64,000 nucleotides of DNA. Origin: Bradyrhizobium sp. Ghvi. Its GTDB lineage: Bacteria; Pseudomonadota; Alphaproteobacteria; Rhizobiales; Xanthobacteraceae. The stretch is from positions 175,397 to 239,396 of the forward strand of contig NZ_FOVU01000009.1 in assembly GCF_900115265.1 (NCBI RefSeq), in the 5' to 3' direction. Of this stretch, positions 16,002 to 25,437 are shown one piece after another. The notes beneath the pieces were generated by a model. The model ran no database searches. It was given only the letters and a program-made list of their open reading frames with translations, and was not told where the DNA came from. The position numbers and the translations under genes were made by a program. Each line of letters starts with the position of its first letter. Position 1 is the stretch's first letter.

Positions 16002-17933
16002 TCACTCCGCGGCCTCCGCCATAAGGCCGTGTCCGCCGAGATCCACCACGCGCAGTGTTGTGCGCACGCGCTGCGTGGTGCCGTCCTGGAAGCGGATCAC
16101 AGTATCGACGGGGATATCGGAATCGCCGCGGTAGATCGCGTCGATGATGCCGGCGTATTTTTCGTTGATGACGCCGCGGCGAACTTTTCTTGTGCGGGTG
16201 AGCTCTCCGTCGTCGGCGTCCAGCTCCTTGTAGAGCAGCAGGAAGCGCGAGATGCGCTGCGCCGGCGGCAGCGTGGCGTTGACGGTCTCGACCTCCTTCT
16301 GGAGCAGCGCGTAGACCTCGGGGCGCGAGGAGAGATCGCTGTAAGTCGTGAAGGAAAGGCGGTTCTTCTCGGCCCATTTCGATATGATGGAGTAACGGAT
16401 GCAGATCATCGCGGCGAGCGCGTCGCGGCCGGCCCCAAGCACCACGGCTTCGGCGATATAGGGCGAGAACTTCAACTTGTTCTCGATGAATTGCGGCGAG
16501 AAGCGTTCGCCGCGGGAGGTCTCGGCGAGATCCTTGATGCGGTCGATGACGACGAGTTGGCGGTTCGCGTTGAAATAGCCGGCATCGCCCGACAGCATCC
16601 AGCCGTCCCTGATGTCGGCGACGCTTGCTTCTGGGTTCTTGTAATAGCCGAGAAACATGTTGGGGTGCCGCACTACGATCTCGCCGACGCCGTGGACGTC
16701 AGGGTTGTCGATGCGGATCTCGACGTTGTCGGCCATCGGCACGCCTGTGGTGTCCGGGTCGACCTTACCCTCGGGATGCAGCGTATAGGCGCCTAGCAGT
16801 TCCGTCTGGCCGTAGAGCGTGCGTAGCGGCACGCCCATCGCCTGGAAGAATTTGAAGGTATCGGGCCCGAGTGCCGCGCCGCCGGTCGCCGCCGAGCGCA
16901 GTCGCGTGAAGCCGAGCCGGTCGCGCAGGGCGCGGAACAAGATCGCATCGGCAAAGCCCGAGCGCTTGCCCCGCTCCAGCGCGGCGAGACCCGCCTTCAT
17001 GCCGATGTCGAACAGACGCTGCTTGAAGGGTGTCGCGTCCATCACCTTGGCGCGGACATCGGCGGCGATCGATTCCCAGACCCGTGGAGCAAAGAGAACG
17101 AATGTCGGCGCGATCTCGCGCAGATCGTTCATCATCGTATCCGGCTCTTCGACGAAGTTGATCTTCATCCGGCAGAGCAGACCTTTGCCGAGCACATAGA
17201 CCTGCTCCATGATCCACGGCAGCGGCAGCACCGAGACGTATTCGTCGTCCGGCCCTTTGGGATCGAAGGCAAGATAGGTCGCGCAATGACCGAGCACGCG
17301 GCCGGCGGCGAGCATAGCGAGCTTCGGATGCGAGGTCGTGCCCGACGTGGTGCAGAGGATGGCGACGTCCTCGCCCTTCGTGGCGTCCACGAGGCGATCG
17401 TAAAGCTCTGGCTCGCGGGTGGCCCTGATACGGCCGAGCTCGGCGAACTTCTCCGCGGACATCAGCCTGGGATCGTCATATTTCCGCATCCCTCGCGGAT
17501 CGGAATAGATGATGTGCTTGAGATCAGGCACGCGGTCGGCCAGCGTGAGGAGCTTGTCGACCTGCTCCTCGTCCTCGGCAAAGACGAGCCGGGCCTCGCC
17601 GTAGTTGAGGAGATAGGAAGCCTCTTCGTCGAGCACGTCGCGATAGAGCCCGAGGCTCAATCCGCCGATCGCATGGGTCGCGACTTCCGCCGCAACCCAG
17701 TCCGGCCGGTTATCGCCGATGATGCCGATGACGTCGCCGCGGCCAAGGCCGAGCTCGATCAGCCCGAGCGCGAAGTCGCGGACGCGGGTCTGATAGTCGT
17801 TCCAGGTGAACGGGCGCCAGAGGCCGAGATCCTTCTCGCGCAGCGCGATCTCGTTGCCGTGCTCCCTGGCGTTGAGCCGGAGCATCTTCGGATAGGTGTC
17901 GGCCTGCGCGACGCGAGCGGCGTAATTCATCAT
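16002..17933 (-). CDS. Long-chain acyl-CoA synthetase-like AMP-binding ligase
   Basis: Adenylate-forming ligase of 643 residues in the FadD15-like/ACSL group. It has the P-loop ILCTTSGTTSHPKLAML (about 192-208), the RTLYGQTELLG motif, and the SGDAGYFN...VVIDRIKDL signature with the conserved Asp and Arg. It makes an acyl-CoA from a carboxylic acid, ATP and CoA. The gene overlaps livG by 4 nt and precedes livH, so the ligase is built into the transporter operon. That suggests uptake coupled to CoA activation, as in aromatic-acid systems (inference). Confidence 0.92.
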   Translation of the reverse strand: MMNYAARVAQADTYPKMLRLNAREHGNEIALREKDLGLWRPFTWNDYQTRVRDFALGLIELGLGRGDVIGIIGDNRPDWVAAEVATHAIGGLSLGLYRDVLDEEASYLLNYGEARLVFAEDEEQVDKLLTLADRVPDLKHIIYSDPRGMRKYDDPRLMSAEKFAELGRIRATREPELYDRLVDATKGEDVAILCTTSGTTSHPKLAMLAAGRVLGHCATYLAFDPKGPDDEYVSVLPLPWIMEQVYVLGKGLLCRMKINFVEEPDTMMNDLREIAPTFVLFAPRVWESIAADVRAKVMDATPFKQRLFDIGMKAGLAALERGKRSGFADAILFRALRDRLGFTRLRSAATGGAALGPDTFKFFQAMGVPLRTLYGQTELLGAYTLHPEGKVDPDTTGVPMADNVEIRIDNPDVHGVGEIVVRHPNMFLGYYKNPEASVADIRDGWMLSGDAGYFNANRQLVVIDRIKDLAETSRGERFSPQFIENKLKFSPYIAEAVVLGAGRDALAAMICIRYSIISKWAEKNRLSFTTYSDLSSRPEVYALLQKEVETVNATLPPAQRISRFLLLYKELDADDGELTRTRKVRRGVINEKYAGIIDAIYRGDSDIPVDTVIRFQDGTTQRVRTTLRVVDLGGHGLMAEAAE

Positions 17934-18751
17934 GCCGCGCTCTCCTGCGCCGGCGGCGCATCATCGGGATCGACGAGCACCTCGTCCTCCTCGCCGAGAT
18001 AGGCCCGCTTGACATGGGGGTCGGCGAGCACGGTGGTCGGATCGCCCTCGGCGATCTTGCGGCCGAAATCCAGCACCATGACGCGATGAGAGATGTCCAT
18101 CACCACCCCCATGTCGTGCTCGATCATCACCACCGTCATGCCGAACTCCTCGTTGAGGTCGACGATGTAACGGGCCATGTCCTCTTTCTCCTCGAAATTC
18201 ATGCCGGCCATCGGCTCGTCGAGGAGGATGAGGCGCGGCTCAAGCGCCATGGCGCGGGCGAGCTCGACGCGCTTGCGCAGGCCGTAGGAGAGGGTGCCGG
18301 CGGTGGCTTTCCGCACCGACTGGAGATCGAGAAAGTCGATGATCTCTTCCACCTTGCGGCGATGCTCGAGTTCCTCCTTGCGCGCCCCGGTGAGCCAGTA
18401 CAGCGAGCCCGTGAGGAAATTGTTCTTCAGGAGGTGATGGCGGCCGACCATGATGTTGTCGAGCACGCTCATATGGTGAAACAGGGCCAGATTCTGGAAA
18501 GTGCGGCCGATGCCGAGCGAGGCGCGCGCATTCGGCGTCAGCCCCGTGATGTCGCGGCCCTGGTACAACAGTTGGCCTTCGGTCGGCTTATAGCGGCCGG
18601 AAATACAGTTCACGATCGAGGTCTTGCCGGCGCCGTTGGGGCCGATGATCGAGAACAGCTCGCCCTCGTTGATGGCGAAGCTGACATCGGTCAACGCGCG
18701 AACGCCGCCGAATCGCAGGGACACGCCGCGCACTTCGAGACTGGTAGCCAC
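17930..18751 (-). CDS. livG: Branched-chain-type ABC transporter ATPase, LivG-like
   Basis: ABC ATPase of 273 residues, first in the minus-strand importer operon. I chose the GTG at 18751, 9 nt from a GGAGGG ribosome site; a TTG one codon upstream is also possible. Walker A is GPNGAGKTS, the signature region LSYGLRKRVELARAM, Walker B LILLDEPMAGM, and the helical insert between them is of LivG length. The acidic, Pro/Ala-rich tail (LVDPDDAPPAQE) is not typical. It couples ATP hydrolysis to import with LivF. Confidence 0.93.
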   Translation of the reverse strand: MATSLEVRGVSLRFGGVRALTDVSFAINEGELFSIIGPNGAGKTSIVNCISGRYKPTEGQLLYQGRDITGLTPNARASLGIGRTFQNLALFHHMSVLDNIMVGRHHLLKNNFLTGSLYWLTGARKEELEHRRKVEEIIDFLDLQSVRKATAGTLSYGLRKRVELARAMALEPRLILLDEPMAGMNFEEKEDMARYIVDLNEEFGMTVVMIEHDMGVVMDISHRVMVLDFGRKIAEGDPTTVLADPHVKRAYLGEEDEVLVDPDDAPPAQESAA

Positions 18752-19088
18752 CAAACAAATCCCTCCCGGTGATGGCGCATTCAGCGGCGCTCTTCATCCG
18801 TTCCTCTCGGCCGATCCTAATACGGTCGTGCCGGTGAGGCCATGCAGCACATGATCCTGACCGGAGGCCCACCGCTTTCGTCCCGTTTGGGATCAAAAGC
18901 CGCATCGCCCGAGGTGGTCCTCAATAGGGGAAAGCGCTATTCTGAAATGTCTCCGGCCTGACAATTCTGCGACAAAGTTTTTTGGGCGGCTGCGGCCTCC
19001 ACCTTTCGTAGGATGGTGGGTCGGAACGGTTGTGTTGCAATGCAACAGAAGAATGGAGTGACCAAACGGTGCGGCTGGCCTCTCGACC
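18752..19088. promoter_or_regulatory. Divergent region between livG operon and Crp/Fnr gene
   Basis: About 340 bases that must hold promoters for both directions. The only clear site is the odd-length palindrome at 19033-19047 described separately. No other gene is convincing here. Confidence 0.5.
19033..19047. promoter_or_regulatory. Palindrome upstream of the Crp/Fnr-type gene
   Basis: TGTTGCA-A-TGCAACA is a perfect 15-base odd palindrome centred 49 nt before the regulator's ATG. Placement suggests an operator for self-regulation or for another regulator. It does not match the FNR/FixK consensus (TTGAT-N4-ATCAA). Confidence 0.5.
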
Positions 19089-19763
19089 ATGATTTCAGAG
19101 GATCAACTGAAGCGTGTCGCCGCCTGGGCACGCGAGCTCACGCCAGCGGAGATCGAGGTCGCCCGCGCCGGGATCACGGAACGGTCTTACGACACCGGCG
19201 AGACCGTATTCATGCGGGGCGATAAGTTCGATTACTGGGCCGGCATGGTGAGCGGATTGGCTCGCATGGGCGGGGTCTCGCGCGACGGCAAAGAGACGAG
19301 CCTTGCCGGGCTCACCGCGGGCGCCTGGTTCGGCGAGGGCAGCGTGCTCAAGAACGAACTGCGTCGCTATGATGTGGTCGCGCTACGCGACAGCCGGGTG
19401 GCGTTGATGGAGCGCGCGGCCTTCATGTGGCTGTTCGAGAACAGCGTCGGCTTCAATCGCTTCCTGGTGCGCCAGCTCAACGAGCGGCTCGGCCAGTTCA
19501 TCGGCATGCTGGAAGTCAATCGCACGCTCGATGCGACCGCCCGGCTTGCCCGAAGCATTGCCTCGCTGTTCAATCCGATCCTTTATCCGGAATCGACCGC
19601 GCATCTGGAGATCACCCAGGAGGAGATCGGGGCGCTGTCGGGCATGTCGCGCCAGAACGCCAATCGCGCGCTGAACCGGCTCGAGAAGGAGGGGTTGCTG
19701 CGATTGGAGTATGGCGGCGTCACGATCCTCAATGTGGAGCGGCTGCGCGGGTATGGAGATTAG
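19089..19763 (+). CDS. Crp/Fnr-family transcriptional regulator
   Basis: Regulator of 224 residues: an N-terminal cyclic-nucleotide-binding fold (about 20-125, with GETVFMRGD and GAWFGEGS), a dimer helix, and a C-terminal winged helix (about 150-220) with the recognition region ITQEEIGALSGMSRQNANRALNRL. It has no cysteine cluster, so it is not an oxygen-sensing FNR. GAWFGEGS is close to the cAMP-binding motif FGE-x-(6)-R, but that motif's Arg is not in its usual place, so the ligand is uncertain. An adenylate cyclase lies 1.5 kb downstream. Confidence 0.88.
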   Translation: MISEDQLKRVAAWARELTPAEIEVARAGITERSYDTGETVFMRGDKFDYWAGMVSGLARMGGVSRDGKETSLAGLTAGAWFGEGSVLKNELRRYDVVALRDSRVALMERAAFMWLFENSVGFNRFLVRQLNERLGQFIGMLEVNRTLDATARLARSIASLFNPILYPESTAHLEITQEEIGALSGMSRQNANRALNRLEKEGLLRLEYGGVTILNVERLRGYGD

Positions 19764-21016
19764 CGCGCGTTGGCGGGTGCATGTACCGGCCAGAGGTCGG
19801 CGCGCCAGCGGATCGCGATGGCTAGCATCGCGATGAAACCCGCGGCGGCATAGAGCGAGCCCGTCGCAGAATAGCCGATGATGTCGATCAGGCTGCCGGC
19901 CACGAGCAATCCGATCGGCAGGCCGTAGATCACCATCATGCGCACCCCCATCACGCGGCCGCGCAGATGCGCGCTGGCCGTCCGCATCAGGATCACGGCG
20001 GCTGAGATCATCGACATGCTCTGGGCCATACCGGCGAGCACGAGGCAGGCCATTGCGACCGGCATGGTCCTGATCTCGACGAACACCAGCAGCAGCGTGT
20101 ACCAGGCCAGGGTGGCGCCGATCAGGAGTCGGGCAATGCGCAGGCCGCTGACAAGAGTGAGCGTGACGGAGCCGATCAGCGAGCCCAAGGCGAAGCTTGC
20201 CGAGAGATAACCGAGGCCGGTCTGGTCGGTATGAAAGATGTCGCGGGCGACGTAAGGCAGCAATCCATTCGTCAGCGGGAACGCCGTGAGATTGGTTAGG
20301 AATGCGACGCAAAGCGCGGCCAGCATGGCCGGCCCGTTCCAGGAATACACGAGGCCTTCCTTGAGGTCGCGCAGCAGCCGCGAGCCCGAATGGCTCTCCA
20401 CCGCGCGATGCTCGGCTGACTTCGCCGGTCGGGTCAGGCACAGCATCAGAACCGCGGCCACGAAATAAAGGCAGGCGATTACTGCATAGACTTTGCCGAT
20501 GCCGAAGGTCGCGAACAGCCCGGCGCCCGTCAGCGCCCCGGCGATGCGTGCACTGTCCTGGGTCGTGCGTGACAGGCTGATCGCCCCGACCAGCAGCTCG
20601 GCCGGCATGATGTCGGCAAGCAGCGCGCTGCGCAGGCCGAGATCCGAGGAGCGGATCAGGCCCATGACCGTCACGATGACCATCACCTTGAGCGGCGCCA
20701 GATGACCGGTCAGCGCGAGCACCATGATGGTCGAGGCGAGCGCCGTATAGGTGAGGCGCAGCATGACCAGGAGGTCGCGGTGACCGATGCGATCCCCGAC
20801 CATCCCGAGCACCGGAGCAATCAGCGTTCCCAGATATTGCAGCGACGCGAGGACGGTCAGCAACAGCACCGAGCCTGTTTCGACCAGGATGTACCAGCCG
20901 AGCACCAGCGTCTCGATCTCGAATGCCCAGGAGGTGAGCAGATCGGACGGCCACTGGAAACGATAGTTGCGGATGCGGAATGGTGCGAGCGCCGAACGCC
21001 GTGCGGTTGTGCTCAA
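19760..21016 (-). CDS. MFS transporter (EntS-like)
   Basis: Major facilitator protein of about 418 residues with 10-12 hydrophobic helices. The likely start is a TTG at 21016 (STTARRSALAPFRIRNYRFQW follows, the usual N-terminus of this family); longer in-frame extensions are basic and low in quality. Motifs include GMVGDRIGHRDLLVML, the MFS loop 2-3 motif, and LRGRVMGVRMMVIYGLPIG. EntS/MFS_3-type proteins export siderophores or drugs; the substrate here is unknown. Its stop overlaps the Crp/Fnr gene's stop by 4 nt (convergent). Confidence 0.82.
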   Translation of the reverse strand: MSTTARRSALAPFRIRNYRFQWPSDLLTSWAFEIETLVLGWYILVETGSVLLLTVLASLQYLGTLIAPVLGMVGDRIGHRDLLVMLRLTYTALASTIMVLALTGHLAPLKVMVIVTVMGLIRSSDLGLRSALLADIMPAELLVGAISLSRTTQDSARIAGALTGAGLFATFGIGKVYAVIACLYFVAAVLMLCLTRPAKSAEHRAVESHSGSRLLRDLKEGLVYSWNGPAMLAALCVAFLTNLTAFPLTNGLLPYVARDIFHTDQTGLGYLSASFALGSLIGSVTLTLVSGLRIARLLIGATLAWYTLLLVFVEIRTMPVAMACLVLAGMAQSMSMISAAVILMRTASAHLRGRVMGVRMMVIYGLPIGLLVAGSLIDIIGYSATGSLYAAAGFIAMLAIAIRWRADLWPVHAPANAR

Positions 21017-21307
21017 AACGCGATGACGGGTTTCATGGCGATTCCCTGCCCTTGTTCTTCCTTGTTCTTCAGTTCGGCAGCGTAGCGGTGATGGCGCTCG
21101 TGTCAATCGACGCTGTCGCATGCCGACATGCGGCGGCTTGCGTGCGGGTGGCGCGCCGCGGCCGTCTACGATTCTCTGGTGCACCCGCAGCATTGCTGCG
21201 ACGCTCAGCCCGTCGGGGAGGGTACTCCGGATGCCGCTTGCTCTTCCGGCGCGTCAAGCCCATTCTGATCCGGTCTTGCTCGATCAAGGGTCTGAAAGGT
21301 CTTGGGC

Positions 21308-24300
21308 ATGACGTGCGCAGGTTGCGGTTCTGAGGTTCAGAGCGGCTTTGCCTTCTGCCCGAAATGCGGCACGAAGCAGCCGGAGGCGTGCCCCGGCTGT
21401 GGGTTTCCATGCGCACCGGATTTCGCGTATTGCCCGAAATGCGGCACCTGTGTCCGTGGGGTCCCTCCACCCGGAGCACAGGCGCGCCCGACACTGCCGA
21501 TCAGGGCGTCTTCACCGCCGCTGGCGCCGACAGCAGACACTCAACAGGCATTTCGATCACAGCAGGACAAGATCGACAGCGAACCAAACCGGCGCACCAT
21601 CACTGTGCTGTTTGCCGATCTCAGCGGCTTCACGAGTATGAGCGAGCGCCTCGACCCGGAGGTCATGCAGAGGCTTCAGAACGAACTGTTCGCTGAACTG
21701 ACGGCGTCGGTGCAAGGCTTTGGCGGCTTCGTGGACAAGTTCATCGGCGATGCGCTTCTGGCGCTGTTCGGTGCGCCGGCTGCGCATGAGGACGATCCGG
21801 AGCGGGCGGTCCGCGCTGCCATCGACATGATCGAGCGAACGGCGCAGCTCAGCGAACGGGTGAAGGCGTTTGCCGGCTCACCCCTGCTGCTCCATATCGG
21901 TATCAACACCGGGCATGTGGTTGCGGGTGGATTGGGTGTGGGCGTTGCCAAATCCTACTCCGTGACAGGCGATACCGTGAACACCGCTCAGCGACTGCAG
22001 TCGATGGCGCCGCCGGATCAGGTGCTGGTTGGGCCGTTGACCTATCGCCTGACCCGGCACGCATTCGCGTATGAATCGCTTGGCGAGGTCTCGCTCAAAG
22101 GCAAGATGGGCAGCGTCCTGATCCATCGCCTGAAGGGTCTGCTCGACGTGCCGCGCGCGGCACGAGGCCTCGACACGCTAGGTCTCAGTGCGCCCCTGAT
22201 CGGCCGCGACGACGAGCTTGCGCGCGTGATCGGAAGCCTCGATCTCGCATGCGGCGGGGCAGCGCAACTGGTGCGGCTGGTCGGCGAAGCGGGCATCGGC
22301 AAATCGCGTCTGGTGAACGAATTCGTCGCTCGTATCCGCGACGAAGAGCGTTTCGAGGGAGTGGCGATCCGGCAGGCCGTCTGCTCGCCGCTCGGCGAAC
22401 AATCCTACGGCACGCTCGCCGCAGTGCTGCGCAGCGCCTATGGCATCGCGCAGAAGGCCAGCGCCGCAGAAACCAAGGCCAGGCTGACTGAAGCGCTGTC
22501 AGAGCTTGGCCTTGCGGCCGAGGAGGCGGAACGCTTGATGCCGCTCTATGTCCATGTTCTCGGTCTCGGCGCTGCGGACGCCGTACTGCAGCACATCGAA
22601 CCCGAACAGCTCCAACGGCAGATATTCTTTGCGATCCGGACTGTCTTCGAACGGCGCCTGGCCCTGTCGCCGCTTCTGATCATTGTCGAGGATCTGCACT
22701 GGGCCGATGCCGTGTCTCTCGAAGCACTGCGGTTCCTGATGGACCGGCTGGAGCGCAGACGGTTGATGCTGTTGTTTACGCATCGGCCGATGCTGGAACT
22801 GGATCAGTTCGGTTCGAGCCGGATCAGTCACACCACCATTCGATTGCCGCCGCTCGGTGACACCGATGGACAAAAGCTGCTCGCGGCTTTTTTCAGTCAC
22901 GGCTGGCGGGAGCAGCCCGGAAATCTGTTCAGTCGCATCCTGGAGCGCGCGAGCGGCAATCCGCTTTTCCTCGAAGAGATCATCCGCGGACTCATTGAAG
23001 CTGGCGCCCTGGAGCGTGACGGCCCGCAGTGGCGGATCAAGTCGGATGAAGCCGCCGTCGATATCCCGGCGAGCATTCAAGCTCTGCTGCTGGCGCGCTT
23101 GGACCGGCTGCCGCATGAGGTGCGTCGGCTGGCGCAGGAGGCGGCGGTGATCGGCCCGCGCTTCGATGTTGCTCTACTCGGTGCTGTCGCAACCGGGCAG
23201 GCGAAGGTCGAACTGGGCGTGGAGCTGCTGTGCGACGCCGAGATTGTTGAGGAAGTCGCGGGCGCCAATTCGATTTCGCTGCGATGCTATCGTTTCGTCC
23301 AGACCATGCTTCAGGATGTGATCTATCAAAACTTGCTGTTGCAGCGTCGGATCGAGCTTCATGGGCGCATTGGTGCCGCGCTGGAGCAGCTCTACGGCAA
23401 CGATCCCGAGCGCCTCGAAGACCTCATCCTGCTCGGACATCACTTCAGCCTCAGCGGGCGCAAGCCGATAGGTGCTCGTTATCTGCGTGCCGCCGGCGAT
23501 CGCGCGCGCGCAACCTATGCCAATGACGATGCCATCCGTCTCTACCAACAGGCCCTCGCAGTACTGCTAACCGGTGACGAATGTGACCCCGAGCGGCTGG
23601 TTCTGTATGAGCGGATCGCGGATCTCTGTGGCGCGGCCGGGCGTCGCAACACGGCCGAAGAGCACTACCATAGCGCGCTCGAGGGGTACCGCGTCGCAGG
23701 GGATCGTATCGGTGAAGCGCGCATTCTTCGCAAGCTCGGCCGGTTGTTGTGGGACGCCGGCAAGCGGATCAAGGCCGAGGCGCATTACGCCGACGCAGCT
23801 GAACGGCTTGGCGGGGCCGAAGCGCCCATCGAGTGGGCGCACCTCTTGCAGGAGCGGGGGCGGCTCGCCTTTCGTATGGGCGACCACATGGCCGCTGCGA
23901 GATGGGCAGACGAGGCGCTTGTCTACGCCCGATCTGCGCCGGCGGCCGCAGACGAGCAGGCCGGACGCGACGCGGCGCGCGCCATTGCCGAGGCTCTCAA
24001 CACCAAGGGGGTTGCGCTGGCGCGGCTTGGACGACATCCGGAGGCGGTGCGCGAGGTGGAGCAAAGTGTCGCGGCAGCCGAGACTGCCGACCTCCTCAAC
24101 GTGGTGTGTCGCGGTTACACCAACCTTGGCGTGCTCTATACGATTGTCGATCCGGCGAAAGCCGTCGAGGCCTGCCGGCGTGGACTCGATGTCGCGCGGC
24201 GAATTGGGGATCTCGGCTTCCAGGCGCGCCTTCTCGCCAATTTTGCCGTTGCCTGTTGCACCTTCACGGACAGATGCACCGAGGAGGGCGTGCCGGCTGC

Positions 24301-24616
24301 CGAAAAGGCGATCGAGATCGACCGCGCGCTCGATCAGCGCGAGCATCTCCCGGTTCCTTTGATCGTCCTCGGGCAGATCCATCAGTGCCACTTCCGTCCC
24401 GATATGGCCGCTCAGTGCTACAACGAGGCCATCGAGGTAGTGAGCGAGACCGGGGAGCCGCAGCAGCTGTTTCCGTGCTATGATGGTCTTGCGACGTTGA
24501 ACCTTGATCGAGGCGACATGCCCGAGGCCGAGCGGTATTTTGCGCTGGCCCATGATGTTTGCGCCCGGCACGGGCTCGATCCTGCAGGGCTGATCGTACT
24601 GCCGTTTCTTGACTAG
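21308..24616 (+). CDS. Class III adenylate cyclase with zinc ribbons, AAA ATPase and TPR domains
   Basis: Protein of 1102 residues from the ATG at 21308. Two zinc-ribbon modules open it (Cys3, 6, 17, 20, then 28, 31, 42, 45). A class III cyclase domain follows (about 95-275): FADLSGFT supplies one metal Asp, GDALLALFG the other, and the Lys in VDKFIGDA and Asp in VTGDTVNTA are the usual ATP-selecting pair. An AAA/NB domain (about 290-560) has Walker A GEAGIGKS and Walker B IIVEDLHWAD. The C-terminal half is TPR-like. The layout is that of soluble-adenylate-cyclase-like STAND proteins. What it senses is unknown. Confidence 0.92.
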   Translation: MTCAGCGSEVQSGFAFCPKCGTKQPEACPGCGFPCAPDFAYCPKCGTCVRGVPPPGAQARPTLPIRASSPPLAPTADTQQAFRSQQDKIDSEPNRRTITVLFADLSGFTSMSERLDPEVMQRLQNELFAELTASVQGFGGFVDKFIGDALLALFGAPAAHEDDPERAVRAAIDMIERTAQLSERVKAFAGSPLLLHIGINTGHVVAGGLGVGVAKSYSVTGDTVNTAQRLQSMAPPDQVLVGPLTYRLTRHAFAYESLGEVSLKGKMGSVLIHRLKGLLDVPRAARGLDTLGLSAPLIGRDDELARVIGSLDLACGGAAQLVRLVGEAGIGKSRLVNEFVARIRDEERFEGVAIRQAVCSPLGEQSYGTLAAVLRSAYGIAQKASAAETKARLTEALSELGLAAEEAERLMPLYVHVLGLGAADAVLQHIEPEQLQRQIFFAIRTVFERRLALSPLLIIVEDLHWADAVSLEALRFLMDRLERRRLMLLFTHRPMLELDQFGSSRISHTTIRLPPLGDTDGQKLLAAFFSHGWREQPGNLFSRILERASGNPLFLEEIIRGLIEAGALERDGPQWRIKSDEAAVDIPASIQALLLARLDRLPHEVRRLAQEAAVIGPRFDVALLGAVATGQAKVELGVELLCDAEIVEEVAGANSISLRCYRFVQTMLQDVIYQNLLLQRRIELHGRIGAALEQLYGNDPERLEDLILLGHHFSLSGRKPIGARYLRAAGDRARATYANDDAIRLYQQALAVLLTGDECDPERLVLYERIADLCGAAGRRNTAEEHYHSALEGYRVAGDRIGEARILRKLGRLLWDAGKRIKAEAHYADAAERLGGAEAPIEWAHLLQERGRLAFRMGDHMAAARWADEALVYARSAPAAADEQAGRDAARAIAEALNTKGVALARLGRHPEAVREVEQSVAAAETADLLNVVCRGYTNLGVLYTIVDPAKAVEACRRGLDVARRIGDLGFQARLLANFAVACCTFTDRCTEEGVPAAEKAIEIDRALDQREHLPVPLIVLGQIHQCHFRPDMAAQCYNEAIEVVSETGEPQQLFPCYDGLATLNLDRGDMPEAERYFALAHDVCARHGLDPAGLIVLPFLD

Positions 24617-24637
24617 CCAATGTGAGGGAGTTCAACC

Positions 24638-25318
24638 ATGTCAGAACGCAATGTGGATGGAACACTTCAGCCGGGCGATCGCGCACCAAACATCGTCCTG
24701 GACGCCATCACACGCGAAGGAAAGATCGCACTCGAGGATTATCGCGGGCATAGTCCGATTTTGGTGGGCTTGTTTCGTGGCCTGCACTGCCCGTTCTGTC
24801 GGCGCCATATTGCGGCGCAGGCGCAGCTTGACGGCGCGCTGCGCGGGAAGGGCATCGAAAGTCTCACGGTCGTCAACACGCCGATTGACCGGGCGCGGCT
24901 CTATTTCCGCTATCATCCACTGCCTAATCTGCTCGCGGCGTCTGATCCCGATCGGGTCTCGCACCGCGCCTTCGGCCTGCCCAATATCGAGTTCACAGAG
25001 AACGAGACTGAGTGGCCACGCAGGGTCGGCATGGACGTGGTCATGAGCATGCAAGTGAATATGCCCGGCGAACTACCCGGCCCGATGAATCGGCCGGCAG
25101 CCGCGGAATATCTTAACAATAAAGACGGTTACGAGATGACCGAAGCTGATCAACGCATGGCGGCGAGCGGCACGGGTCAGCTCTTCGGCCAGTTCCTGCT
25201 CGATCGGGAAGGGGTCGTGCGCTGGAGCTTTACCGAGGTTCCGGATGGCGGTCAGCGCATGTTCGCAGCGCCGAGCCCGCAGGAACTGATGTCCGCCGCC
25301 TCGCAGGTGGCGGGCTAG
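24638..25318 (+). CDS. AhpC/TSA-family peroxiredoxin-like protein
   Basis: Thioredoxin-fold protein of 226 residues, 21 nt after the cyclase gene and probably in the same transcript. It has a CxxC active site in GLFRGLHCPFCRRH (about 47-60), where classical peroxiredoxins have a T-x-x-C. So it may be a thiol-disulfide oxidoreductase rather than a peroxidase. The rest (LEDYRGHSPILVGLF, VNTPIDRARLYFRYHPLP) fits the AhpC/TSA family. A link between redox state and cAMP signalling is suggested only by position. Confidence 0.82.
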   Translation: MSERNVDGTLQPGDRAPNIVLDAITREGKIALEDYRGHSPILVGLFRGLHCPFCRRHIAAQAQLDGALRGKGIESLTVVNTPIDRARLYFRYHPLPNLLAASDPDRVSHRAFGLPNIEFTENETEWPRRVGMDVVMSMQVNMPGELPGPMNRPAAAEYLNNKDGYEMTEADQRMAASGTGQLFGQFLLDREGVVRWSFTEVPDGGQRMFAAPSPQELMSAASQVAG

Positions 25319-25437
25319 GCGTCGTCGCGATTGGCGCTGCCCTTGGCCGCAGAAGGCACGGACCTGCGCGTTCGAGGTGCAGTATTTCGATCCCTACATC
25401 TCCGGTGGGATGTTGCTTCATGCGCGGGTAGGGACAC

